From: JAPPHA01 sp965220985
Lineage (GTDB): Bacteria > Pseudomonadota > Alphaproteobacteria > Rhodobacterales > Rhodobacteraceae
NCBI GenBank assembly: GCA_965220985.1
Contig: OZ244854.1
Coordinates: forward strand, 930,001-994,000
Direction: 5' to 3'
Length of the DNA stretch: 64,000 bases
Of the stretch, positions 53,052-61,925 are shown piece after piece (position 1 is the first letter of the stretch; every line of letters starts with the position of its first letter). The notes below the pieces were generated by a model that was not told the origin of the DNA, did no database searches, and worked only from the letters and a program-made list of their open reading frames with translations. A program made the position numbers and the translations under genes.

Positions 53052-54065
53052 TTACCCGAACTCGCGAAAACGGAACCGTGTCGTCTGACGGTACGTGTCG
53101 TCCGGCCTCAGAATCGACGGTGGAAACCCGGGTTGGTTCGGACTGTCAGGCCAGCGTTGTGGCTCCAGGGCGATACCCCCATGGCAGGCGTAGGGAATAC
53201 CGGACAGCCCCGGATCTCGGGTCTCCGTCATCGCCCCGTGGCACAGCTGCACCCCGGGTTCCGTGGTCGCGACCTCCATCTCGATGCCGGCATCGGCGCC
53301 TCGCAGCAACGCGACAGGTCGAAGCGGTCGTTGGCCGTCGGCGAGGCAGAAATTGTGATCGTGGAAGTACGGCGCATCGTCATCGGAAATGGGACGCAGC
53401 GTTCGGAAATCCAGTTCCGTCCCGTCAACCGGCACGATCTCGCCCGTGGGAATCTTGTGTTCATCCAACTCGAGATAGTGGTCGGCATCGATTCGGAGCT
53501 GGTGATCGAGGACCGATCGGGTTCCATCGAGGTTGAAATAGCTGTGATGGGCAAAGCTGCACGGCGTGGCGGCGCTCGTCACCGCGCGAAACTCCAGCAT
53601 CAATGTCATCGGCGGCAAGACCGAATAGGTCAGCCGCACGTCAAGCGTGCCGGGAAACCCCATGTGACCGTCAGACAACCGGTCGACGAGCGACACGTGG
53701 CCTTCGCCATAATCGGCAACCCGCCAATTGCGGACCTGGGAGCCGTCCCGTCCGCCATGCAGTGTCTGACGCCCACCTTCATTGCGATCGAGCTGAAACG
53801 ATCTGCCATCAATGCACACCTGCCCGTTCGATATTCGGTTCGCGAATCTCCCGACAGTTGCGCCAAAACATGACGGATTCGCCAAGTATCCGTCGAGCGA
53901 CGGGAAGCCGAGAACCAGGGGATGGTCGATGCCGGCAACGCGGAGGTCCTGAACGGATGCCCCTCGCGCGATGATTGATGCCGTGATGCGATCCGCGCCG
54001 ATGGTGATCTTGTCGACGGTTTCGCCGCTCTCGAGAATTCCGAAAGTCTCGATCACAAGCGACAC
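53052..54065 (-). CDS. Aldose 1-epimerase
   Basis: The 337-residue protein belongs to the GalM family: FGATVGRFANRISNGQ, LHGGRDG, AHHSYFNLDG (catalytic His region), DHNFCL and GIALEPQRWPDSPNQP with the catalytic glutamate. It interconverts the alpha and beta anomers of a sugar. It is the last gene of a minus-strand series with a dehydrogenase and a lactonase, suggesting a sugar oxidation route. GTG at 54065 has the ribosome site very close; GTG at 54056 is an alternative start. Confidence 0.92.
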   Translation of the reverse strand: MSLVIETFGILESGETVDKITIGADRITASIIARGASVQDLRVAGIDHPLVLGFPSLDGYLANPSCFGATVGRFANRISNGQVCIDGRSFQLDRNEGGRQTLHGGRDGSQVRNWRVADYGEGHVSLVDRLSDGHMGFPGTLDVRLTYSVLPPMTLMLEFRAVTSAATPCSFAHHSYFNLDGTRSVLDHQLRIDADHYLELDEHKIPTGEIVPVDGTELDFRTLRPISDDDAPYFHDHNFCLADGQRPLRPVALLRGADAGIEMEVATTEPGVQLCHGAMTETRDPGLSGIPYACHGGIALEPQRWPDSPNQPGFPPSILRPDDTYRQTTRFRFREFG

Positions 54066-54221
54066 CTCTCCTGCTCAAAAGGCATGAAGACCCGGTTCAT
54101 TCGCGACAGCCAACGGAGTCCGCATCATCACTTGCTTCCAGAGTCATCGACCGCCGGCACGAGCCCGCGCATCTCGATGAACCACTGGGCAATTACCCTG
54201 CCGACCCCCGAACGGTGACAG

Positions 54222-54992
54222 TCAGCCCGTTGCGACAACACCGCCATCGATCGCCATGATCTGCCCGGTCATCATTCGGCTTGCCGAGGAGGCGAGGAAC
54301 AGCACGCCCCCGACAATGTCGGTCTCGACAAGATGCTCCTTGATGCACTGCTTGGCGAGATGGGCAGCAAGCAGTTCCGGCGTTGCCCAGAGTCTTTTCT
54401 GCCTTTCGGTCAGAACCCAGCCAGGGGCGATGGCGTTGACCCGAATCCCCGCTTCTCCGAACTCGCGCGCGAGGCCGCGGGTCAGGCCGGTAATGCCCGA
54501 GTTCGCGGCAACGTAGCTCGGATATCCGCCGTTCCCGACCATGTACGAAATCGACGAAAAATTGATGATCGTGCCGCCGCCCGCCTCGCGCATCCCCGGA
54601 GTGACCGCCTGGGCGGTGAAGAAGTAAGGCCTGAGATTGACCGCCTGGGACCAGTCCCAGAACTCCTCGGTCACGTCTTCCGTCTTGTGCCGCTGGTCAT
54701 TGGCGGCGTTGTTGACGAGGACGGTGATCGGGCCCTGGCGCTCCGACACCTCGGCGATCGCCTTTCGCAAGGCTTCGATATCGGTGACGTCGCATCCGAT
54801 GTACAGCGGTCGCGATCCATGGGTTTCTTCCATCCGGTCGCAGAAATCTCCTGCATCGGATCTCTGGATGAAGGCCGTTCGCGCGCCTTGCTGCAAGAAA
54901 CCCTCGACAAGCGCCGCACCGATCCCGGAGCCGCCCCCGGTCACAAAGACGGATTGTCCCTTCAGATCGGGATAAATCGGATGGTCTGTCAT
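54222..54992 (-). CDS. Short-chain dehydrogenase/reductase with atypical active site
   Basis: The 256-residue protein has the SDR cofactor motif TGGGSGIG (18-25), NNAA (94-97), the serine in INFSSISY and Y160, but the residue four after Tyr is Asn164 (YVAAN) where Lys is expected. The C-terminus (GGVLFLASSASRMMTGQI, DGG) is normal. Most SDRs need that Lys for catalysis, so the mechanism may differ. Neighbouring epimerase and lactonase genes suggest it oxidises an aldose to a lactone. ATG at 54992 has AGGAG upstream. Confidence 0.88.
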   Translation of the reverse strand: MTDHPIYPDLKGQSVFVTGGGSGIGAALVEGFLQQGARTAFIQRSDAGDFCDRMEETHGSRPLYIGCDVTDIEALRKAIAEVSERQGPITVLVNNAANDQRHKTEDVTEEFWDWSQAVNLRPYFFTAQAVTPGMREAGGGTIINFSSISYMVGNGGYPSYVAANSGITGLTRGLAREFGEAGIRVNAIAPGWVLTERQKRLWATPELLAAHLAKQCIKEHLVETDIVGGVLFLASSASRMMTGQIMAIDGGVVATG

Positions 54993-55156
54993 CAACTGTT
55001 TCTCCTGTTCGGCGCCTTGGCCATGATCATTTGCACGAAATCGCATTCACCGCTCGCAGGCCCCGGACTGCCGCCACGACGATCAGACGGTGCAGCCACG
55101 AAATCGGTAATTCAAGACTTCACGCTGCCGGATGCACCTCGAAACCCGTGGAAGCA

Positions 55157-56035
55157 TCACAGAATGACGCGGTACTCGGGAAGACCTGCCATGCCGGCCC
55201 CGATTTCGCTTCGGTAGGTTCGGCCCGCATGCCCCTCGGGATCATCCACATCGACGGCGGCAGTGGTCGCAAAGAGCGTGCGATACCCCGCGCCACCAAA
55301 GGCCGGACAGGACACTTGCGGCGTTGGATACGAGATCTTCATGTCGAGAGCCCCGTTCGGTGAATAGCGCGCAATGCTGCAGTCTCCCCAGCGAGCGTTC
55401 CACAGATACCCATCCGAATCGACGACCATGCCATCGGCGACACCCATCTCTTTGCTGGCATCGACCAGCACTTCCTTGTCATTGACCGGCCACCCGTCGA
55501 CCGGTTCCAGTTCCTGCCGCATGATCCGATTGTCCTCCGAATCCGTGAAATAGGCCCACTTGCGGTCCGGCGAGAAACAAATGGCGTTCGAAACAGTGAT
55601 GTCGCTGTACATCCAACTGAGTTCCCCTCGATACCAACGATAGATGGAGCCTTTCGCGAACTGCTCGTCCTTTCCCATCGTCCCGATCCAGAAACCGCCC
55701 CAGGGGTCGGCCCGTCCGTCATTCGATCTCGTCGTGCTGTCCTCGCGTTCCAGGTTGCACACCGTGGCAATGCGGGCACCTTCATTGAGGTCGAACGTGA
55801 ACAGCGCCGTCTCGGACGCGATCAGCAGCGTGTCGCGGTCTATCCACCCGGCCGCCGAGACGTTTTCGTCGAATTGCCAACTCACCGGCCCCGCCTCGGT
55901 CCGACTCAACAGCTGACAGCCGAGAATGTCGAACCAGAACAACTGCTTGCGCTCGGGATGCCACAACGGGCCCTCGCCAAGCTGACAACAACGGGGGTCA
56001 TGAACTTCGACCGGGCTCGAGCTTGCTTCCGTCAT
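55157..56035 (-). CDS. SMP-30/gluconolactonase family lactonase
   Basis: The 292-residue beta-propeller matches the SMP-30/regucalcin family: CQLGEGPLWHPERKQLFWFDI with the metal-binding Glu, RSNDGRADPWGGFWIGTMG with Asn and Asp ligands, TVSNAICFSPDRKWAYFTDS, and VADGMVVDSDGYLWNARWGD. It would hydrolyse the sugar lactone made by the neighbouring dehydrogenase. AGGAAA precedes the ATG. Confidence 0.92.
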   Translation of the reverse strand: MTEASSSPVEVHDPRCCQLGEGPLWHPERKQLFWFDILGCQLLSRTEAGPVSWQFDENVSAAGWIDRDTLLIASETALFTFDLNEGARIATVCNLEREDSTTRSNDGRADPWGGFWIGTMGKDEQFAKGSIYRWYRGELSWMYSDITVSNAICFSPDRKWAYFTDSEDNRIMRQELEPVDGWPVNDKEVLVDASKEMGVADGMVVDSDGYLWNARWGDCSIARYSPNGALDMKISYPTPQVSCPAFGGAGYRTLFATTAAVDVDDPEGHAGRTYRSEIGAGMAGLPEYRVIL

Positions 56036-56141
56036 GACTTTCCTCGTTTTCTTCCCGGCTTGGGTCGCCCTCGCCTGGGAGTTGACCGCAAGTCATCGCA
56101 TGTCGCGCAGCCACTGCCAAATGGCTTTGCTCCGCCGCATG

Positions 56142-59015
56142 TCAGAACCGGCCGTGGCAGTGCTTGAATTTCTTGCCCGAACCGCACGGGCATGGCTCGT
56201 TCCGACCCGGCCGCCCCCACGTTTCGGGATCGTTGGCATCGAATCCTTCGCGCGCGTCGGCCATCGCCTGTCCTGCCATCGCCTTCGCCTTGACCGGCGG
56301 CGGGCGCTGGATGATCCTCTGTCGGGGCCGCTCTTCCGGCTTGGCGGCGTCGCCCTGCGCCTGCCGCTGCCTCATGATCTGCGCGAGGATCATCTCCCGT
56401 TCCTGCTCCGTCAGCGGGCGGACCTGGGAGAGCTGGGTGGTGACATCGGCCCTCAGACTGTCGAGCAACCCGCCGAACAGTTCGAATGCCTCGGTCTTGT
56501 ACTCGTTCAGCGGATCGCGCTGGGCATAACCCCTGAAGCCGACGACTGATCGCAGGTGCTCGAGAGTCGTCAGATGTTCCCGCCACTTGCGGTCGATGGT
56601 CTGCAGCAGAACCTGCTTTTCGATCTTGCGGATTCCCTCGTCGCCAAATTCCGAGGCTTTCCGTTCCATGAACTCGTCGCTTGCATCGTACAGCCGCTCG
56701 CGGATCACGTCGTCATCAACCCCGTCTTCCGAACACCAGTCGGCAACTGGCAGCTGGGGTCCGACCGTTCGCCTGATGTCCTCTTCAAGACCCTTGCCGT
56801 TCCATTGGTCGGCATACGACTTGGGCGGGATGTGGGTGGTGACGAGGTCGTCGATCACCTGGTGCCGCATGTCCTGGATGACTTCGGACACGTCGTCCGA
56901 CTGCATGACCTCGCGTCGCTGTTCGAAAATCGCCCGGCGCTGGTCATTCATCACGTCATCGAAACGCAGCAACTGCTTGCGAATGTCGAAGTTCCGGGCC
57001 TCGACCTTGGCCTGCGCCTTTTCGAGAGACTTGTTGACCCACGGATGAACGATCGCTTCGCCCTCTGCCATGCCCAGCGACTTGAGGACCTTGTCCAATC
57101 GCTCGGAGCCGAAGATCCGCATCAGGTCGTCTTCGAGTGACAGAAAGAACGCCGTTCGCCCCGGGTCGCCCTGCCGCCCCGATCGACCGCGCAGCTGGTT
57201 GTCGATGCGACGGCTTTCGTGACGTTCCGTCGCAAGGACATAGAGTCCCCCGTTGGCGAGCGCCTCTTCCCGACCGGCGGCAATTTCAGCAAGGACTTCG
57301 GCGCGCACGTCCTCTTCCGCTGCGCTCTCGCCCTTGGCCTCCATCGCGCGCTGCAGGCGAATCTCGAAATTGCCCCCGAGCTGGATGTCCGTGCCGCGCC
57401 CAGCCATGTTGGTCGCGATCGTCACCGCTCCGGCAACGCCTGCATCAGCGATGATGTTGGCCTCCTGTTCGTGAAAGCGCGCGTTCAGGACATTGTGAGG
57501 AATGTTCTTCTTGCGCCCGGCCACGGTCTTCAAGGCCTCCGCATCCGCACGGAACGCTTCGGCAGCTTCCTTGTCCTTCGTCGACTCCGCGAATGACTCG
57601 AACCGACCGGCAAGTTTCTTGAGATAGCGCCCGTCGCTCAGCAGGGATGACAGGTATTCCGACTTGTCGATGGATGTCGTGCCAACCAGAATGGGCTGGC
57701 CACTGGTGTGCGCGCGGGCAATCTCGGCAACGATCGCCTCGTACTTTTCCTCGGTGGTGCGGTACACCGCATCGTGTTCATCGACGCGGACAACCTCCAT
57801 GTTGGTCGGAACCTCGATCACGCCGAGACCGTAGATCTCCGAGAACTCCTCGGCCTCGGTCATCGCCGTCCCGGTCATCCCGGCGAGCTTGTCGTAAAGC
57901 CGGAAGTAGTTCTGGAACGTGACCGATGCGAGTGTGATGTTCTCGGCGCGAATGGAAACGCCTTCCTTGGCCTCGATCGCCTGATGCAACCCGTCCGACA
58001 GCCGGCGTCCGGGCATCATGCGCCCCGTGAACTCGTCGATCAGCATCACTTCGCCGTTTCGAACGATGTATTCCTTTTCCTTTCGGAACAGCAGCCGGGC
58101 TCGCAGGGCCTGGTTGATGTGGTGCACCAGCGTCGTGCTCTCGGGATCGTAGAGCGACTGCTCGACCGGCAGGAGGCCCTTGTCCTGCAACAGGGCCTCG
58201 ACCCGTTCGTTTCCGTCGTCAGTCAGGGTGACCGAACGGGTCTTCTCGTCGATCGTGTAGCAGGCGTCGTCGAGATCGGGGATCAGCGCATTGACCGACA
58301 CGTAAAGGTCGGAGCGGTCTTCCGACGCCCCTGAAATGATCAGCGGCGTTCTGGCCTCGTCGATCAGGATCGAGTCGACTTCGTCCACGATCGCGAAATT
58401 CAGGTCGCGCTGAACCATCTGCGACAACTCGGACTTCATGTTGTCCCTGAGATAGTCGAATCCCAGTTCGTTGTTGGTCGCATAGGTCACGTCGGCCTGA
58501 TAGGCGGCCTGCTTGTCCGCTTCCTCCATGCCCGGAACGACGACGCCAGTCGTCAGGCCCAGAGCGCTGTAGATCTTTCCCATCCATTCGGCGTCGCGCC
58601 GGGCAAGATAATCGTTGACCGTCACCACGTGCACGCCGCGCCCGCTCAGCGCGTTCAGATAGACCGGCATGGTCGCAACGAGGGTCTTTCCCTCGCCCGT
58701 CTTCATCTCGGCGATGTTGCCCCGGTGCAGGAAGATCCCGCCCACGATCTGAACGTCGAACGGACGCAACCCCAGCGCGCGACGCGAGGCTTCCCTGACG
58801 TTGGCAAACGCCTCGGGCAATAGATCATCGAGCGATTCGCCCTGTGCGTGGCGTTCGCGAAACACGTCGGTGCGTGCCTTGATCTCGTCATCTGACAGGC
58901 TGCTGAATTCGGCTTCGAGACTGCCGACCCGTTCCACGATGGAGCGGACTCGTCGAAGCTCCCGATCATTGGCAGACCCGAACAGCTTTCGTGTGACGGA
59001 TTGAATTGCTAGCAT
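56142..59015 (-). CDS. secA: Protein translocase subunit SecA
   Basis: The 957-residue ATPase drives Sec-dependent export. It has Walker A (GEGKTL) in MKTGEGKTLVATMPVYLN, the DEVDSILIDEARTPLIISG Walker B region, MAGRGTDIQLGG, the preprotein cross-linking and scaffold domains, and a C-terminal zinc motif CPCGSGKKFKHCHGRF. ATG at 59015 with GAGG upstream gives the usual N-terminus. It diverges from the parvulin gene; a candidate promoter lies about 180 bases upstream. Confidence 0.98.
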   Translation of the reverse strand: MLAIQSVTRKLFGSANDRELRRVRSIVERVGSLEAEFSSLSDDEIKARTDVFRERHAQGESLDDLLPEAFANVREASRRALGLRPFDVQIVGGIFLHRGNIAEMKTGEGKTLVATMPVYLNALSGRGVHVVTVNDYLARRDAEWMGKIYSALGLTTGVVVPGMEEADKQAAYQADVTYATNNELGFDYLRDNMKSELSQMVQRDLNFAIVDEVDSILIDEARTPLIISGASEDRSDLYVSVNALIPDLDDACYTIDEKTRSVTLTDDGNERVEALLQDKGLLPVEQSLYDPESTTLVHHINQALRARLLFRKEKEYIVRNGEVMLIDEFTGRMMPGRRLSDGLHQAIEAKEGVSIRAENITLASVTFQNYFRLYDKLAGMTGTAMTEAEEFSEIYGLGVIEVPTNMEVVRVDEHDAVYRTTEEKYEAIVAEIARAHTSGQPILVGTTSIDKSEYLSSLLSDGRYLKKLAGRFESFAESTKDKEAAEAFRADAEALKTVAGRKKNIPHNVLNARFHEQEANIIADAGVAGAVTIATNMAGRGTDIQLGGNFEIRLQRAMEAKGESAAEEDVRAEVLAEIAAGREEALANGGLYVLATERHESRRIDNQLRGRSGRQGDPGRTAFFLSLEDDLMRIFGSERLDKVLKSLGMAEGEAIVHPWVNKSLEKAQAKVEARNFDIRKQLLRFDDVMNDQRRAIFEQRREVMQSDDVSEVIQDMRHQVIDDLVTTHIPPKSYADQWNGKGLEEDIRRTVGPQLPVADWCSEDGVDDDVIRERLYDASDEFMERKASEFGDEGIRKIEKQVLLQTIDRKWREHLTTLEHLRSVVGFRGYAQRDPLNEYKTEAFELFGGLLDSLRADVTTQLSQVRPLTEQEREMILAQIMRQRQAQGDAAKPEERPRQRIIQRPPPVKAKAMAGQAMADAREGFDANDPETWGRPGRNEPCPCGSGKKFKHCHGRF

Positions 59016-59161
59016 CGGCACCTCGAACAGCCGCGCACCGACCGCTCGAGCGGCACATGGCAACGCGGCAATGAAACAGATTGACGCAAGCGCTCTATTG
59101 CCTGATTTCGTGCGACAACGTAAAGGTCAGCCAAGACTTCGGGTGCCAGTTGTTGTCCGAT

Positions 59162-59185
59162 CATGCGTCATGAACATGCATCATG
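59162..59185. repeat. Two direct 11-bp repeats in the secA leader
   Basis: CATGCGTCATG (59162-59172) and CATGCATCATG (59175-59185) differ at one base and are spaced 13 bases apart. They lie just downstream of the candidate secA promoter, so they could be a binding site or a translated leader element. Confidence 0.4.
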
Positions 59186-59195
59186 GGTGTTTCGC

Positions 59196-59223
59196 ATGTA
59201 AGGACGGTGCCTGATCCTGTCAA
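59196..59223 (-). promoter_or_regulatory. Candidate secA promoter
   Basis: On the minus strand TTGACA (59223-59218) is followed after 16 bases by TTACAT (59201-59196). The predicted start, near 59189, leaves a leader of about 170 bases before the secA ATG. Confidence 0.4.
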
Positions 59224-59295
59224 CGCTGCGGCAAGACGCCGAATGTCGAGCTTGCCGGGCCTGAACCCTCGTTGCCTCCGAACCGAAGGAAAACA

Positions 59296-60168
59296 ATGAT
59301 GATCCGCAAGGTGCTGTTGATGATCGCCGTCATGATTGGCCCGATCATGTCCCCCGCATGGCTTCACGGTCAGGAATCCGACGCCGAAGCGTCGGCCCCG
59401 ACGGCCGACACCGTGATTGCTCGCGTCAACGGCGAAGAGATCCGCCTCGGTCACGTCATCGCCTTTGCCGGCAAGCTGCCGCCAAGATACGATCAGGTCG
59501 AATCCCGGAATCTCTACGACAGCATTGTCGACGAACTGGTCAAGCACAGCCTGCTCGCCAGGTACGGCGAAAACCAGTCGCTGCTCCTGCGATACCAGGG
59601 CGAAAACATCGCCCGAACTAACAAGGCCGAGGAAACCATTTCGACCATCGTTGGCGAACTGACAACCGAGGAACGGATCAACGCCATCTATCAGGAACAG
59701 TACGTTCAGTCTGAGGCCCAGCAGGAGTTCAAGGCGTCGCACATACTCGTCGCAACCGAGGAAGAAGCCGCCGAGATCGTGGGCGATCTGCGCGCGGGCG
59801 CGGATTTCGCGGAAACGGCAAAAGCCCGGTCGACCGGCCCGTCGGGGCCACGGGGCGGCGACCTTGGATGGTTTGCCGAGGGACAGATGGTCAAGGCGTT
59901 CGAACAGGCCGTCATGGCCATGACTGTGGGCGACATATCCGGCCCGGTCCAGTCGCAGTTCGGATGGCATGTCATCCTGCTCGAGGGAAAACGCGATCTT
60001 CCGGTTCCGTCGCTCGAAGAGGCGCGAGAGGAAATCCGCCAGTTCATCATGCAGCGCACCATCGAGACCTTGCTGCTCGAACTCACGATGCAAGCGACGG
60101 TCGAACGTCTCGACCAGGATATCGACCCCGACGTGATCAGAAACCCGGGGCTTCTCCAAGGAAATTGA
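59296..60168 (+). CDS. Periplasmic parvulin-type peptidyl-prolyl isomerase
   Basis: The 290-residue protein has a signal peptide (MMIRKVLLMIAVMIGPIMSP, ending near HGQ), an N-terminal chaperone-like part, and a PpiC/rotamase domain: FKASHILVATEEEA, SGPRGGDLGWFAEGQMVKAF and VQSQFGWHVILLEG. It helps outer-membrane and periplasmic proteins fold. GAAGGA lies five bases before the ATG at 59296. It is divergent from secA and followed by argJ. Confidence 0.95.
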   Translation: MMIRKVLLMIAVMIGPIMSPAWLHGQESDAEASAPTADTVIARVNGEEIRLGHVIAFAGKLPPRYDQVESRNLYDSIVDELVKHSLLARYGENQSLLLRYQGENIARTNKAEETISTIVGELTTEERINAIYQEQYVQSEAQQEFKASHILVATEEEAAEIVGDLRAGADFAETAKARSTGPSGPRGGDLGWFAEGQMVKAFEQAVMAMTVGDISGPVQSQFGWHVILLEGKRDLPVPSLEEAREEIRQFIMQRTIETLLLELTMQATVERLDQDIDPDVIRNPGLLQGN

Positions 60169-60215
60169 CCGTTCGCCCTGCGTTTTGGCGGGGCTCGCGA
60201 AGAAAGTTCATCGCC

Positions 60216-61520
60216 ATGACCGAACCAGCGTCAACACCGCCCGACGGCGGAGAGGGCACAGTTGTTTCGCCGCTCGCGCCGAAGAACGGCTTTCCGGAAT
60301 TGCCCGTCGTCAATGGCGCCGATGTCGTCACCGCTGCCAGCGGCATTCGATACACGGGTCGTGACGATGTCATGGTCATCTCTCTCGCGCCTGGCAGCGC
60401 CGTTGCCGGCGTCTTCACGCGATCGTCGACACGCTCGGAGTCGGTGCGCGATTGCGAACGGAAACTCCGCCAAGCGGGTGGCGACCACGAGGCAGCGCCA
60501 ATCGGAATCCTGGCCTGTGCCGGCAACGCCAATACCTTCACCGGGAGTCACGGACGGGACTGCGTCGAAAGGACGGCATCAGCTCTTGCGGCCAAAATCG
60601 ACACATCGCCAGAGCGGGTGTTCACCGCCTTCACCGGCGTCATCGGAGAACGCTTCCCGACCGATCGGGCGATCGCAGCGATCGACGGGCTTGAACTGAC
60701 TGGCGGTCTCAAGGATGGGACCGACAGTTTCGCGCGAGCGGCAGCCGCCATCATGACCACGGACACGTTTCCGAAGGGTGCCGGTTGCAAGGTCCCGTTG
60801 GGCGAGACCGAAATCGCCATCAGCGGCATCGCCAAGGGTTCGGGCATGATCGCGCCCGACATGGCAACCATGCTGGCCTTTGTCGCAACCGATGCGCGCA
60901 TCGATCAGGGACTGCTTCAGGAACTCGTGACCAAGGCGAACTCTGCGACCTTCAACAGCACGACGGTTGACGGCGACACCTCCACCTCCGACACGTTGAT
61001 CGTCGCAGCCACCGGGCAAAGCGGTGTCGAGGTCTCCGAACAGGTGCCCGGAAGCATCAACGCCTTCGCTGACGGTCTCGAAAACGTGATGCACGATCTG
61101 GCCCTTCAGGTCGTCCGCGACGGGGAAGGCGCAACGAAACTTGTCGAGATTTCGGTGCAGGGCGGCGCTTCGCCCGACTCGGCCAAGCGCATAGCGATGA
61201 CGATTGCCAATTCGCCATTGGTCAAGACAGCGATTTCGGGCGAAGACCCGAACTGGGGACGCATCGTCATGGCGGTCGGAAAATCCGGCGAGACCGTCGA
61301 TGCGGACCGCCTGTCGATCAGCTTCGGCGACACCCTGGTTGCGGCCGCCGGAGAACCGGTCCAACCGGCAGACGAAATCGAGAAAACCGTTGCCCAATAC
61401 ATGAAACGGCCCGAGATCCGGATCACGGCCGATGTCGGCGCCGGAACGTCCACGGCCACCGTGTGGACCTGCGATTTTTCAGCGCGATACGTCGAGATCA
61501 ACGCCGACTACAGATCATGA
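60216..61520 (+). CDS. argJ: Bifunctional ornithine acetyltransferase/N-acetylglutamate synthase
   Basis: The 434-residue protein has the ArgJ self-cleavage site in KGSGMIAPDMATMLAF, where the threonine after Ala becomes the N-terminal nucleophile of the beta chain. Other landmarks are TGVIGERFP, NSTTVDGDTSTSDT and EDPNWGRIVMAVG. It recycles acetyl groups in arginine synthesis. It follows the parvulin gene by 47 bases and shares an ATGA overlap with mutT. Confidence 0.97.
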   Translation: MTEPASTPPDGGEGTVVSPLAPKNGFPELPVVNGADVVTAASGIRYTGRDDVMVISLAPGSAVAGVFTRSSTRSESVRDCERKLRQAGGDHEAAPIGILACAGNANTFTGSHGRDCVERTASALAAKIDTSPERVFTAFTGVIGERFPTDRAIAAIDGLELTGGLKDGTDSFARAAAAIMTTDTFPKGAGCKVPLGETEIAISGIAKGSGMIAPDMATMLAFVATDARIDQGLLQELVTKANSATFNSTTVDGDTSTSDTLIVAATGQSGVEVSEQVPGSINAFADGLENVMHDLALQVVRDGEGATKLVEISVQGGASPDSAKRIAMTIANSPLVKTAISGEDPNWGRIVMAVGKSGETVDADRLSISFGDTLVAAAGEPVQPADEIEKTVAQYMKRPEIRITADVGAGTSTATVWTCDFSARYVEINADYRS

Positions 61521-61915
61521 AACTAGTCGTTGTCGCGGCCGCTGCCCTGATCGACCGCGACAGCCGGGTGCTGCTCGGACGTCGCCCCGACGGCGGGTTT
61601 CTGGGCGGTCTGTGGGAGTTCCCGGGCGGCAAGCTCGAGGAGGGCGAGACGCCGGAACAGGCGCTCGTTCGCGAATTGCACGAAGAGCTCGGAATCCGGA
61701 CCTGGGACAGCTGTCTGGCTCCGCTTGCCTTCGCCTCCCACAGCTACGAGTCGTTCCACCTTCTGATGCCGCTTTTTGCCTGCCGAAAATGGGACGGCAT
61801 CGCCATGCCCCGCGAGGGACAGAGACTCAAGTGGGTCGCGAAATCGGAACTCGACGACTATCCGATGCCGCCCGCTGACAAGCCGCTCATTCCCATCCTC
61901 AGAGAGTGGATCTGA
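61517..61915 (+). CDS. mutT: Nudix hydrolase, MutT-type 8-oxo-dGTP diphosphatase
   Basis: The 132-residue enzyme has the Nudix box GGKLEEGETPEQALVRELHE with EELGI, preceded by LLGRRPDGGFLGGLWEFP as in MutT. It hydrolyses oxidised purine nucleotides to avoid mutation. The ATG overlaps the argJ stop (ATGA). It converges with hemH, ten bases apart, without a visible terminator. Confidence 0.93.
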   Translation: MKLVVVAAAALIDRDSRVLLGRRPDGGFLGGLWEFPGGKLEEGETPEQALVRELHEELGIRTWDSCLAPLAFASHSYESFHLLMPLFACRKWDGIAMPREGQRLKWVAKSELDDYPMPPADKPLIPILREWI

Positions 61916-61925
61916 GACACGCGTC

